This document shows, piece after piece, positions 39,272 to 47,868 of a stretch of 64,000 nt of DNA (the stretch's first letter is position 1; each line of letters begins with the position of its first letter). The stretch is from positions 62,001 through 126,000 of the forward strand of contig NZ_JAUCGQ010000003.1 of the NCBI RefSeq assembly GCF_030362835.1. The letters run 5' to 3'. The DNA is from Cellulomonas alba (GTDB taxonomy: Bacteria; Actinomycetota; Actinomycetes; Actinomycetales; Cellulomonadaceae). The notes under the pieces were generated by a model, which saw only the letters and a list, made by a program, of their open reading frames with translations, was not told the origin of the DNA and did no database searches. The translations under genes and the position numbers were made by a program.

Positions 39272-40315
39272 ATGCGTCTCGCTCACGTCCTGGTGGCCGG
39301 TGCCGCGGCGCTGACGCTGACCGTCACCGGCTGCGCCCTGTCGCCGTCGAAGCCCGGCGCTCCGTCGCGAGCGGCGGTCACCCCCGTGGCGGTCGCCACG
39401 ACCGCCTCCCCGACGACGACGGCCGCGACCGCCACCGCGCCCTCCGTGACACGAGCTCAGTGCCTCGGTGCCGGCTCGATGGTCCGCGCGCGCCAGGCTA
39501 CGTGCGCGAGGCTGATCCGCACCCTCGTGCTCAGCCCCGCGGCGGCAGCCCGCGACTGGACGACGGCGCCGTGCTTCCTCAAGCGCGGTGACAGCCGGCT
39601 GGTGGCCTGCCGCTCGGTGCAGGAGCCGCGCGCGGGCGTCCCGCGCGTGCTGCTCCTCGGCGACAGCCACGCGCGCATGTACCTGCGCGCGTTCGACCGC
39701 CTCGCCGCCGAGGGCAAGCTGACGTACGACGCCTACCTCAAGGGCGGGTGCCAGTGGTCCTACGCGCTGCCGAAGGAGCACACCCGGGCGGCAGAGGCGT
39801 CCTGCGCGACGTGGGCCCACCGCGTGACGGCGTACGTGAGGAAGCACGCCGGCAGGTACGACGCCGTGGTCACCTCGGCGTTCGCCGCCGAGGTGATGAA
39901 GACCCCACGCGGCGAGTCCCGACTGACGTACATGACGAACGGGCTCGTCTCCGCCTGGAAGCCGGTCCTGCGCACGGGGATCCCGGTGATCGTCATCCGC
40001 GACGCGCCGCACCCGGTCACCGAGCGGAACACCTGCCTGGCCCGCCACCACGGGAGCACCGCGTCGTGGACCTCGTGCGGCACGCCGCGCGCGAAGGCGT
40101 TCCGGTACACCGACCCCCAGATCGCGGCGGTGAAGCACTCGCAGGGCCACATCCGGCTCCTCAGCTTCACGCGGTACGTGTGCACCACGACGTGGTGCCC
40201 GGCGGCCATCGGCGGCATCCCGGTCTCGCGCGACAACCACCACCTGACCGCGACGTACGCGCAGACGCTCGCGCCCCAGCTCTGGGCGGGCCTCGCCCCG
40301 GCTCTCGGCCGCTGA
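39272..40315 (+). CDS. Secreted SGNH-domain lipoprotein
   Basis: The 347-residue protein has a lipoprotein signal peptide (MRLAHVLVAGAAALTLTVTGC; lipobox V-T-G-C around Cys21), then a Thr/Ala-rich linker to about residue 70. The remainder is a catalytic SGNH-type domain: the block-I serine is in RVLLLGDSHARMYLRAFDR, and SRDNHHLTATYAQTLAP contains the Asp-x-x-His pair; Cys-rich segments such as KGGCQWSYAL and TTTWCPAAIGGIP may form disulphides. This is the SGNH module often fused to the C terminus of acyltransferase-3 membrane proteins, here free and anchored by lipid, with probable O-acetylesterase or acetyltransferase activity on an envelope glycan. GAGGGGAA precedes the ATG. Confidence 0.82.
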   Translation: MRLAHVLVAGAAALTLTVTGCALSPSKPGAPSRAAVTPVAVATTASPTTTAATATAPSVTRAQCLGAGSMVRARQATCARLIRTLVLSPAAAARDWTTAPCFLKRGDSRLVACRSVQEPRAGVPRVLLLGDSHARMYLRAFDRLAAEGKLTYDAYLKGGCQWSYALPKEHTRAAEASCATWAHRVTAYVRKHAGRYDAVVTSAFAAEVMKTPRGESRLTYMTNGLVSAWKPVLRTGIPVIVIRDAPHPVTERNTCLARHHGSTASWTSCGTPRAKAFRYTDPQIAAVKHSQGHIRLLSFTRYVCTTTWCPAAIGGIPVSRDNHHLTATYAQTLAPQLWAGLAPALGR

Positions 40316-40320
40316 CCGCC

Positions 40321-40395
40321 GGAGGGTGCTCGGCCGGAGGGTGCTCGGCCGGCGGGTGCTCGGCCGGAGGGTGCTCGGCCGGCGGGTGCTCGGCC
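40321..40395 (+). repeat. 15-bp tandem repeat, five copies
   Basis: The unit GGAGGGTGCTCGGCC is repeated five times without gaps (units starting 40321, 40336, 40351, 40366 and 40381); units 3 and 5 read GGCGGG at the start. The array begins six bases after the stop codon of the SGNH gene and lies in a 260-base gap before the PLD gene. Each unit is flanked by GGCCG/CGGCC, so overlapping hairpins are possible. It is not a CRISPR array: there are no spacers. Confidence 0.9.
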
Positions 40396-40575
40396 GGCGC
40401 GCACGCCGCGGGACGTTCGCCCCACGACCGAGCGCCGCGAAGGCGTCACGCTGGAGATCGCCCGGACGTCGGCAAGGTCACAGCGCCCGCCGGTCAGGTG
40501 CGCACGCCCGCATGCCGTTCAATGGATACGCGTGTCGCAGCTCCCGAGCGACCTCACCGCTCGTAGGAGTCAGTC

Positions 40576-41889
40576 ATGCTCGCCGAACGCCGCTGGGCGC
40601 GTTCCCTCCGTCGCGCCTCGGCCGTCGCCGTCGCCGCCGGTCTCTGCGCCACCCTCGCGCTCGCGCAGCCGAGCGGCGCCTCCGCCGCGGTGGCCAAGCC
40701 GAAGCACCCGGCCGCCGCGTCCACGGCGGCGAAGAAGAAGACCGCGCGGCGGGCCGTCCCGGCCAAGCGGGCACCCCAGCCCGACCCGTGCCCTGCCGGA
40801 CGGCCACCGGTGGACGGCGTCGAGCTCGTCGTCACGACGTCGTACGGCCCCGGAACCGAGCTGTCGAACCGGCTCGTCAACGCGTTCTGCGCCGCGGCAC
40901 CGCGATCCACCATCACGATCGAGCTCTACCTGGTGACGCCCGGCGACCCGCAGGTCAAGCGGATCCTGCGTGCGCTCGACTACGTGCACCGGACCCGCAA
41001 GGTGAGCGTGTCGTTCCTCGTCGACGGCAATCGCAACGGCGCGGCGCGGATCGCGGCGCTCCGACGACACGGTTTCACGGTGACTGGATGCGCCGGCGGC
41101 TGCCAGGACCGCGCGGGCGTGATGCACGAGAAGGCGGTCGTCGTCTCCGACACCCTGTGGGCGAAGGGGAAGGACCCTGTCGTCGTGCTCGGCTCCGCGA
41201 ACTGGTCGACCGGGCAGCTCCAGTGGGACTGGCAGGCCAACCGCATCCACCACCGCGACCAGCGGCTCGCGGCGGCGTACACCAGCCGGTTCGCCTACCT
41301 GCGGGGCTGCGCGGCGACGAAGACCTGCGGTCCCAAGCCCGACCTCACCACCGTCTCGACCGACTCGGGGCGCGGGCTGACGGTCGAGTTCCTCCAGCGG
41401 CCCGACGGCCCCGACCCCGTGGCCGCGCGGCTCGCCCAGCTGCGCGGCGCGCCCGGGTGCCGCATCGAGGTCGCGCAGTTCGCGATCACGCCCTCCCGGG
41501 CACGTGCGCTCGCACCGCAGCTCGGCCGGCTGCGTGCTGAGGGCTGCTCGGTGCGGGTGGTCGTCGGGCGCAACCTCTCCTACGAGAGCCCGCGCAGCGC
41601 GGTGAGGGCCATGACGGCCGCCGGCGTCCCGCTCCGGTACGTCTCGATGCTGCACACGAAGTTCACCGTCGCGCGGGGCGTCACGTATCTCGGCAAGCGG
41701 GGGCAGACCGTCGTGCTGGACGGCTCGCACAACTGGACCTTCGGCGGCCTGAACCAGAACGACGACTCGTTCTCGGTGCTGACGACCGCGACCGCGAGTG
41801 CCGCCCACGCGCCGCGGATCGCGCGCATCGCGTCGGAGTACGAGGCCGCGTGGAACCGGATCAGCGCGCGCTCGTCGGCCACGCCCTGA
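40576..41889 (+). CDS. Secreted phospholipase D-like protein
   Basis: The 437-residue protein has an Ala-rich export signal (SAVAVAAGLCATLALAQPSGA), a basic low-complexity linker with KKKTARRAVPAKRA, and two PLD half-domains. The catalytic HxKxxxxx motifs are AGVMHEKAVVVSD with GSANWSTGQL in the first half and SMLHTKFTVAR with DGSHNWTFGG in the second; the Lys and Asn-containing half-motifs are complete, though the canonical Asp of HKD varies. PLD-superfamily enzymes cut phosphodiesters in lipids, DNA or other substrates; a secreted nuclease or lipase is possible. Cysteines in pairs suggest disulphides. No partner is nearby beyond the lipoprotein gene upstream. Confidence 0.85.
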   Translation: MLAERRWARSLRRASAVAVAAGLCATLALAQPSGASAAVAKPKHPAAASTAAKKKTARRAVPAKRAPQPDPCPAGRPPVDGVELVVTTSYGPGTELSNRLVNAFCAAAPRSTITIELYLVTPGDPQVKRILRALDYVHRTRKVSVSFLVDGNRNGAARIAALRRHGFTVTGCAGGCQDRAGVMHEKAVVVSDTLWAKGKDPVVVLGSANWSTGQLQWDWQANRIHHRDQRLAAAYTSRFAYLRGCAATKTCGPKPDLTTVSTDSGRGLTVEFLQRPDGPDPVAARLAQLRGAPGCRIEVAQFAITPSRARALAPQLGRLRAEGCSVRVVVGRNLSYESPRSAVRAMTAAGVPLRYVSMLHTKFTVARGVTYLGKRGQTVVLDGSHNWTFGGLNQNDDSFSVLTTATASAAHAPRIARIASEYEAAWNRISARSSATP

Positions 41890-42053
41890 CGCGGCGGCCC
41901 CTCGTCAGCGGGTCCGGCCGCCGGAGTTCACCCGCACCACGTCGCGCGAACGGGCGACGACGCACGGGCCGATCACCTGTTCGGTCCGCGCGGCCCGCTG
42001 CGCATCGCTCGTAGCGTCTGCAGCGAGGCATGCGTCCGGCAGAGGGGGTGGCC

Positions 42054-43052
42054 GTGAGCGCGGTGGGCAAGGACCCGCAGTGGCGCGTCGCGGAGCGGCT
42101 CGCCGAGCGTCACGCGCGTGCCGTCCTGAACCGCACCGACGTCCGCGCGTCCGACCCGGACGCGCCGTCGGGCGTCGACGTCGAGGGGTCGAGCTTCGTC
42201 GGCTCGGTCGAGCGCCGCCGCGGGCCCGTGGACCGCCCGACCGTCGAGCGCCTGCACGCCGCGGCGGCGGGCCGCACGGCGGCGGTCTACTCGCGCTCGG
42301 GCTACACCAAGACGGCCGTGCTCTGGGCCGACGAGCACCACGTCGCGCTGTTCGGCTACACCGACTCCGGCTACGTCGCGCCCCTCAACCGGGCCGCCCG
42401 GGACGTCGTGCAGCGCGCCGAGCTGGACGCCGAGCAGCGGGTCCGGACGGCCACCGAGCTCATCTCGCGCAGCGCGACCCAGGCGCGACTGGACGCCGAG
42501 CGTGCCGACCGGGAACGCCACGCCGCCGCGCTCCGCGCGGAGGAGGAGGTGCAGCGCGCCAGCACGCGCCGCCAGATCGAGCGCGACCGGCGCGAAACCG
42601 TGCTCGGCCGCACCGTGGTGCTGCTGCTCGCGATGCGGCTCGACGTCGAGGCACTCCCGAGCACGGTGCGTCGGCTGACCGAGACGACGGTCGTCACCGC
42701 GGTCGCGGACGAGGCGCGGCGGCTCTCCCCCACCGAGGTCGCGCCCGCCGTCGCGCTCGTGCGCGCGCTGTTCCACGACGCCGCCGCGACGCTCGAGGTG
42801 CTGACTCCCGACCACCGCCGCGACTCCGCGAACTACCGCGTCGGCGTCCGCCTGCTCGGTCGGGGGCTCGACGCGCTGGACGCCGCCGGCGGGGTCGGCG
42901 GGACCGGGCACGTGACGCCGGACGACGTCGAGCGGCACCTGCGCGACGCCGACCGGTGCTGGCGCGCGCTCGTCGGCGAGCTCGTGAAGGCGGTGCCCAC
43001 GCCGAGCCCCGTGCTGCCGGCGCCGCACCGGCCGATCCTCACCACCCGCTGA
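42054..43052 (+). CDS. Hypothetical protein with degenerate Mrr-like nuclease region and coiled coil
   Basis: The GTG at 42054 follows a GAGGGGG ribosome-binding site; an ATG 24 bases upstream would add eight residues. The 332-residue product has an N-terminal region (about residues 35-110) that resembles the Mrr restriction-endonuclease core: SGVDVEGSSFVGSVERR where Mrr has an acidic GIDV...QxK block, then AVYSRSGYTKTAVLWADEHH, VALF, matching the Mrr ITxGxFTxxAxxxA segment. The QxK motif is SxE, so nuclease activity is doubtful. Residues about 120-185 form a highly charged coiled coil (RHAAALRAEEEVQRASTRRQ), then a helical C terminus. No methyltransferase lies nearby. Function unknown. Confidence 0.7.
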   Translation: MSAVGKDPQWRVAERLAERHARAVLNRTDVRASDPDAPSGVDVEGSSFVGSVERRRGPVDRPTVERLHAAAAGRTAAVYSRSGYTKTAVLWADEHHVALFGYTDSGYVAPLNRAARDVVQRAELDAEQRVRTATELISRSATQARLDAERADRERHAAALRAEEEVQRASTRRQIERDRRETVLGRTVVLLLAMRLDVEALPSTVRRLTETTVVTAVADEARRLSPTEVAPAVALVRALFHDAAATLEVLTPDHRRDSANYRVGVRLLGRGLDALDAAGGVGGTGHVTPDDVERHLRDADRCWRALVGELVKAVPTPSPVLPAPHRPILTTR

Positions 43053-43079
43053 GCGGACCGTCAGCCGCTGACCGGACCG

Positions 43080-46000
43080 TCAGCCGCCGATGGCTCGCGC
43101 CGCCGCCTCGTGGCGCGCGTCGCGCAGGCGGTCCGCGAGCTCGGCAGCGGTCGAGCGGACCCGTGCCGCGCGGTCGTCGCCGGCGCGCTCGAGCGCCTCG
43201 ACGCAGGCCGCCGCGACTGCTTCGGGACGGGTCGCCGCGAGGAAGGCGCGCGCGTCCAGCGCGTCCACCACCGCCGCGACGGCGCTCGCCGCGGCGTCCA
43301 CGTCCCCGCGGTCGAGCGCGCAGCGCGCGCCCAGGGCGGCGGCGTCGACCGCGAGTCCGACGTGGCCCGCGGCGGCCGCCACGAGCGGCGCGACCTCGAT
43401 CAGCACGTCCGCGACACCGTCGAGCTCGCCCACTCCCGCGAACGCCCAGCCGCACTGCAGCAGGCTCTCCGCACGGTCGCGCGGGCCGGCAGGGTCGCCG
43501 GTCACTGCGACACCGGCGAAGGCGTGGCGCCGCGCGGCATCGGTGTCGCCGGCATCGAGGGCAGCGAGGGCGAGCAGGCCGTGCGCCGCGACCACGAGGT
43601 CCCGGCGGTCGAGCCGGGCGCCGGCCTCGAGCGCGAGCGCCGCGTCGGAGCGGGCCTCGTCCGGCTCACCGACGCGCAGCGCGACCGCCGCGAGGCCGAA
43701 CCGGGCGACGGCCTGCGTGTCCTCGTCGTGCAGCCGCGTCGCGAGGTCGAGCGCCTCGGCGGCCCAGGCGCGTGCCTCGGCGTAGCGGCCCGTGGGGAGC
43801 GCGAACGCCGCCGCGTTGCCGAGCGCGACGGCGAGCGCGTACCGGTAGCCGGACGCGCGGACGCGCGGCAGCGCGCGCACCGACGCGTCCACGGCCTCCG
43901 CGTACCGGCCGAGGTAGTACGTCAGCTGCGCGGTCTGCAGCGCGGCCCGTGTCTGCTGGTCGACGTCTCCGGCGCGGCGGGCGACGTCGTGCGCGTCGCG
44001 AAGCAGCTCGAGCGCCCGCGGGTAGTCGCCGCCGTTCATCGCGACCATCGACAGGTAGCGCAGCGTCTCGGCCTCGGCGTGGGGCAGGCTCGCCGCCCGG
44101 GCGACCTCGAGCGCCGTCGTGAGGCGGTCCGTCGCGCGCTGCCGGTCGTTGGCCCAGGTGAGCGCAGCGCCCTCGGCGAGCAGCGCGTCGGCGAGCAGCG
44201 TGGGGTCGGCCAGGCCCGTCGCACCGGCGACGGCGGACGCCGCCTGCCGGGCCGACTCGGCGTACTCGCTGGTCTCGAAGCGGCGACGCGCGCGAGCGAG
44301 GTCGAGGCGCACGAGCCGTTCGGGGTCCGCGCCCAGCGCGTCCGCGAGCGCGTCGAGCTCCTCCTGGTCGGCGACCTGGGCGTCCCGCTCCCCGCTGCGG
44401 TCGTGGACCGCCCAGCGCTCGAGCGTGACGTCGAACCGGAAGGCGGCGTCGTCCCCGGGCGCGTGCTCGAGGGCCGCGGCCAGCAGCCGCGTCGCCTCGT
44501 CCGTGGCGTGCACTGCGGCGGCGAGCCGGCCGGCCCGCAGGTACCAGTGCGCGGCGGCGGGGTCGCCCGCGAGCTCCAGGTGCTCCGCGACGACGCCCGC
44601 GAGCTCGTCCGCGCGCGCGCTGCGCTCACCGGTCGCAACGAGCCAGGCCGCGGCACGCGCGTGCGCCGGCGCGCGCTGCGTGCGCAGCAGCCCGTCGTAC
44701 GCCACGTCGCGGAGCAGCGCGTGCGCGAACAGGTACTCCCCCGTCCCCTCGAACGTCGACCGCGCGCGCCGCCGCACGAGCTCGCGGTCGCGCAGCGCGT
44801 CGAGCACCGGCTGCACCTCGTCCACGTCGCCGCCGCCGAGCGCCGCGACGGCCTCGTCCCAGAACACGCGGCCCACGACTGCGGCGTGCTCGAGCACCCG
44901 CCGCGCGGCCGGGTCGAGCGCGTCGAGGCGCGCCTGCAGCACCCCGCGCAGGGTCGACGGCACCGCGACGTGCGCCGCCTGGTGCGCGTCGAGAAGGTAG
45001 CGGCCGTCCACGTCGCGCACGAGCGCACCCGACTCGCGCAGCCACGCGACGAGCTCGCCGAGGAAGAACGGGTTCCCCTCCGCGGGGTCGATCACCAGGG
45101 CGTCCAGGCCTGCGGGCGGCTCCGCGACGCCGAGCACGCGCGCGACGAGCTCGCGGGACCGTCGCCGCGACAGCGGCTCGAGCGCGAGCCGCTCGTGGTG
45201 CGCGAGGCCCTCGCCCCACAGCGGCCGCCGCTCGAGCAGGCTCGGACGGGCGGTCGCGACCACGAGGACCGGCCGGTCGTGGAGCGCCTCGTCCGCGGCG
45301 TCGAGCCAGTGCAGGGACGCGTCGTCAGCCCAGTGCAGGTCCTCGAGCAGAGCGACGACCGGCGCCTCCCGCGCCAGGCGCAGCAGGAAGCGCCCGAGGG
45401 CCACGCTCGCCTCCGTGCGGAGCGCCTCGGGTTCGCGGTCGGTGCCGGCGCCGACGGCACCGGCGAAGCCGAGCCACGCGCCGACGACGTCGGCCTCGCG
45501 GACCCGCGGCTCGTCGAGGTCGACGACGGCGTCGTCGAACGCCAGCAGGTCCTCGGGCGCCAGGGAGTCCGGCGGGCGGTGCGGTGCCGCGAAGCCCGCG
45601 CGGAGCTTGCGGCGCACCACGGCAGGGGCGTCGGACGCGGCGATGCCGCACCGTCCCGCGAGCACGTCCCTCAGCAGGGCGAGGGGCCGGTCGACGTCGC
45701 CGGGCGAGGCGCGGCCGCGCAGCCACCACGTGTTCTCGGGCCGCTCGGTGAGCCAGCGATCGAGCTCGAAGACGAGCCGCGACTTTCCGACGCCCGCGTC
45801 ACCCACGACCGTGACGAACCGCATCCGCTCCTCGGCCGTGACGTCGTCGAGCGTCTCGCGCAGCCGCGCGAGCTCCCGCTCGCGGCCGATCGTCGGCACG
45901 GCCGCTCCGCCGAGAGTCCCGTCGGCGTCCAGGTGGAAGGCCCGGGGACGCTCGCCCACCACGCGCCACGCGTCGACCGGCTCGGCGAACCCCTTGAGCA

Positions 46001-46649
46001 GCAGCCCCGGGACGGCCTCGAACGAGAACAGCCCGCGCACGAGCCGGTGGGTGTGCGCCGAGATCAGCACCGCGTCGGCCGGCGCGGCGGCCTGGAGGCG
46101 GCTCGCACGGTTGACCGTCGGGCCCACCGCGACCCAGTCCTGGCCCGGGCGCGCACCGAGGCCCCCCACGACGACCTCGCCCGAGTCGATGCCGACACGC
46201 ATGTGCAGCACCCGGCCGTCCACCGCCACGAACCCGCCCGGGTTCGCCATGTCGACCGCGGCCCGCACCGCGCGCACCGCGTCGTCCTCGTGCGACACGT
46301 GGAGCCCGAACACGGCCATGACCGCGTCGCCGATGAACTTCTCGACCACGCCGCCGTGCCGCTCGATCGCGCCGCGCCACCGCGCGAAGTAGTCGTCCAT
46401 CACGGCGCGCACGTCTTCCGGGTCGAGACCGTCGGACAGCGCGGTGAAGTCGACGAGGTCGGCGAACACGACCGTGACGAGCCGCCGGGCGCCACCACCT
46501 GCGGCCTGCAGCGCGGCACGCCGCTCGAGCAGCGGGCCGAGCGCGGTCGCGACCACGTCGTCGCCCAGCACGGCGCGCTGCGCCTCGAGCGCGCCGATCG
46601 CCGCGTCGAGCGCCGCCGCGTCGTCCGTCGTGGCCGCGGGCTCGGACAT
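43080..46649 (-). CDS. Class III nucleotidyl cyclase fused to AAA ATPase and TPR regulator
   Basis: The 1189-residue protein begins with an adenylyl/guanylyl cyclase catalytic domain (about 55-210). RLVTVVFADLVDFTALSDG carries metal-binding Asp64, VEKFIGDAVMAVFG the adenine-selecting Lys and Asp108, and GPTVNRASRLQ the transition-state Asn and Arg. A STAND/AAA ATPase follows with Walker A VVGDAGVGKSRL and Walker B LLEDLHWAD, then TPR-type helices for about 500 residues (YPRALELLRDAHDVARR; RYAEARAWAAEALDLATRL). No membrane segment is visible, so it is cytosolic. This layout occurs in mycobacterial Rv0386-type cyclases, which usually end in a LuxR DNA-binding domain absent here. Divergent from a cNMP-binding protein; a TACCGT hexamer lies seven bases before the ATG. 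Confidence 0.9.
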   Translation of the reverse strand: MSEPAATTDDAAALDAAIGALEAQRAVLGDDVVATALGPLLERRAALQAAGGGARRLVTVVFADLVDFTALSDGLDPEDVRAVMDDYFARWRGAIERHGGVVEKFIGDAVMAVFGLHVSHEDDAVRAVRAAVDMANPGGFVAVDGRVLHMRVGIDSGEVVVGGLGARPGQDWVAVGPTVNRASRLQAAAPADAVLISAHTHRLVRGLFSFEAVPGLLLKGFAEPVDAWRVVGERPRAFHLDADGTLGGAAVPTIGRERELARLRETLDDVTAEERMRFVTVVGDAGVGKSRLVFELDRWLTERPENTWWLRGRASPGDVDRPLALLRDVLAGRCGIAASDAPAVVRRKLRAGFAAPHRPPDSLAPEDLLAFDDAVVDLDEPRVREADVVGAWLGFAGAVGAGTDREPEALRTEASVALGRFLLRLAREAPVVALLEDLHWADDASLHWLDAADEALHDRPVLVVATARPSLLERRPLWGEGLAHHERLALEPLSRRRSRELVARVLGVAEPPAGLDALVIDPAEGNPFFLGELVAWLRESGALVRDVDGRYLLDAHQAAHVAVPSTLRGVLQARLDALDPAARRVLEHAAVVGRVFWDEAVAALGGGDVDEVQPVLDALRDRELVRRRARSTFEGTGEYLFAHALLRDVAYDGLLRTQRAPAHARAAAWLVATGERSARADELAGVVAEHLELAGDPAAAHWYLRAGRLAAAVHATDEATRLLAAALEHAPGDDAAFRFDVTLERWAVHDRSGERDAQVADQEELDALADALGADPERLVRLDLARARRRFETSEYAESARQAASAVAGATGLADPTLLADALLAEGAALTWANDRQRATDRLTTALEVARAASLPHAEAETLRYLSMVAMNGGDYPRALELLRDAHDVARRAGDVDQQTRAALQTAQLTYYLGRYAEAVDASVRALPRVRASGYRYALAVALGNAAAFALPTGRYAEARAWAAEALDLATRLHDEDTQAVARFGLAAVALRVGEPDEARSDAALALEAGARLDRRDLVVAAHGLLALAALDAGDTDAARRHAFAGVAVTGDPAGPRDRAESLLQCGWAFAGVGELDGVADVLIEVAPLVAAAAGHVGLAVDAAALGARCALDRGDVDAAASAVAAVVDALDARAFLAATRPEAVAAACVEALERAGDDRAARVRSTAAELADRLRDARHEAAARAIGG

Positions 46650-46656
46650 GCGGCAC

Positions 46657-46662
46657 ACGGTA
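46657..46662 (-). promoter_or_regulatory. -10 element for the cyclase gene, leaderless
   Basis: TACCGT on the minus strand, seven bases before the cyclase ATG. Same hexamer as the OsmC promoter. Confidence 0.5.
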
Positions 46663-46684
46663 GGCGCACGCCGCCGGAGGCGCC

Positions 46685-46698
46685 CCCACCCGGGTGGG
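46685..46698. promoter_or_regulatory. 14-bp palindrome in the cyclase/cNBD divergent promoter
   Basis: CCCACCCGGGTGGG is a perfect palindrome 36 bases upstream of the cyclase start and 109 bases from the cNBD gene start. A regulator bound here could act on both genes. No known consensus is matched. Confidence 0.45.
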
Positions 46699-46806
46699 TG
46701 ATATGCCGGGATCCGGGTATCGGGCGCCGCGCTCGATCCCCTTTCCTGGTGGCAGGGGGCCGCGCGTCGCCCCGGCGCGCGTCCGGTCGACGTGCACGGA
46801 GGAACG

Positions 46807-47820
46807 ATGCGCATCGAGGCGACGGCCGTCACGATCTCCTGGATCCCGTCCGAGTCCGTCGGCGGTCCGCTCAAGGCGGGCTTCGACCTGCGCCTGTCGC
46901 ACTACGACTCGCCACCGCCGGACCACCTCGACGGGGTCGGCCAGGTCCGCGAGCTGCGCGACGCCGACGCGTTCCGCTTCGCGAACGTCCTCGCCGTCTG
47001 GGCGGACGTCGAGGACGGCCAGGTCCGCGCGCACGGCGTGACGCCCGACACCGGGCTCGCGATGGGCGCGACGACCGTCCGGGTCGCGGGGGTCGGTGCC
47101 ACGTTCCAGGCCGCCTCGCTGCCCGTGCTGCGGCGCGAGCCCGAGGCCCTGGCCGACGGCGGAGTCCGGTACGTGCAGACGGTGGGCGGTCGCACGGGCG
47201 TGCCGCTCCCCCGGCCGGTGCCGCACGCGCCGTTCGTGCGGTGGCAGGCGCCGACCGTGTGGACCACCGTGGCGGTCGACGTCCACCCCGACGGGTCGAC
47301 GGGCGTCGAGCTGCTCGGTGCGAGCCCGTTCCCGCGCCACTGGCTCTACGCGCCGTCCGGCGACCTCGTCGCGAAGAGCGTCGTCACCGACCAGGCGACG
47401 TGGATGAACCATGCGTTCGGCCCGCGCACGCCGTGGCACGACGAGGACCGCGCGGCCCACGTCCACCCGGTCGAGAGCGCCCTCGAGCACGAGCTGTCGG
47501 TGACGATCATGCGCGGCGGCACGGCGCCGACCGTGCGGCGCCTGGCCGAGGGCGACACGCTCACCCGGCAGGGCGAGCCCGGCGACGCGCTGTTCCTGGT
47601 GCTCGACGGCGTGCTGCGCGTCGACGTCGACGGGCGCGCCGTCGCCGAGGTCGGGCCGGGCGCGGTGCTCGGCGAGCGCGCGCTGCTCGAGGGAGGCACC
47701 CGGTCGTCGACGCTCGTCGCGACCACGCCGGTACGGGTCGCCGAGGCGGCTGCGGACGCGATCGACCTCGACCGGCTCCGCGAGCTGGCCGAGGGCCACC
47801 ACCGCGAGGAGATCGCCTGA
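46807..47820 (+). CDS. Cyclic nucleotide-binding domain protein with conserved N-terminal domain
   Basis: The 337-residue protein starts at an ATG with GGAGG four bases upstream. Residues 1-235 form a conserved domain of unknown function with many beta strands, starting MRIEATAVTISWIPSES and including GASPFPRHWLYAPSGDLVAK. Residues about 245-325 are a cyclic-nucleotide-binding fold: EGDTLTRQGEPGDALFLVLD, then the phosphate cassette GERALLEGGTRSSTLVAT, where the canonical RAA pattern is RSS but the Glu and Arg are present. No DNA-binding HTH is seen. Divergent from the class III cyclase gene by 157 bases, so it is a plausible effector of the cyclase product. Confidence 0.85.
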   Translation: MRIEATAVTISWIPSESVGGPLKAGFDLRLSHYDSPPPDHLDGVGQVRELRDADAFRFANVLAVWADVEDGQVRAHGVTPDTGLAMGATTVRVAGVGATFQAASLPVLRREPEALADGGVRYVQTVGGRTGVPLPRPVPHAPFVRWQAPTVWTTVAVDVHPDGSTGVELLGASPFPRHWLYAPSGDLVAKSVVTDQATWMNHAFGPRTPWHDEDRAAHVHPVESALEHELSVTIMRGGTAPTVRRLAEGDTLTRQGEPGDALFLVLDGVLRVDVDGRAVAEVGPGAVLGERALLEGGTRSSTLVATTPVRVAEAAADAIDLDRLRELAEGHHREEIA

Positions 47821-47868
47821 GGACGTTCGTCCCTGGGACGGGCGGGCGCGCCGCGGTTGGCTGGGCGC

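Noticed and set aside
40321..40395. CRISPR array
   Set aside because: The repeats are 15 bp, contiguous and lack spacers; no cas genes occur.
42030..42053. ATG at 42030 as the start of the Mrr-like gene
   Set aside because: The GTG at 42054 has a better-spaced ribosome-binding site; the earlier ATG cannot be excluded.
42054..43052. Restriction-modification system
   Set aside because: No methyltransferase or specificity gene is nearby, and the nuclease-like motif lacks its catalytic Lys.
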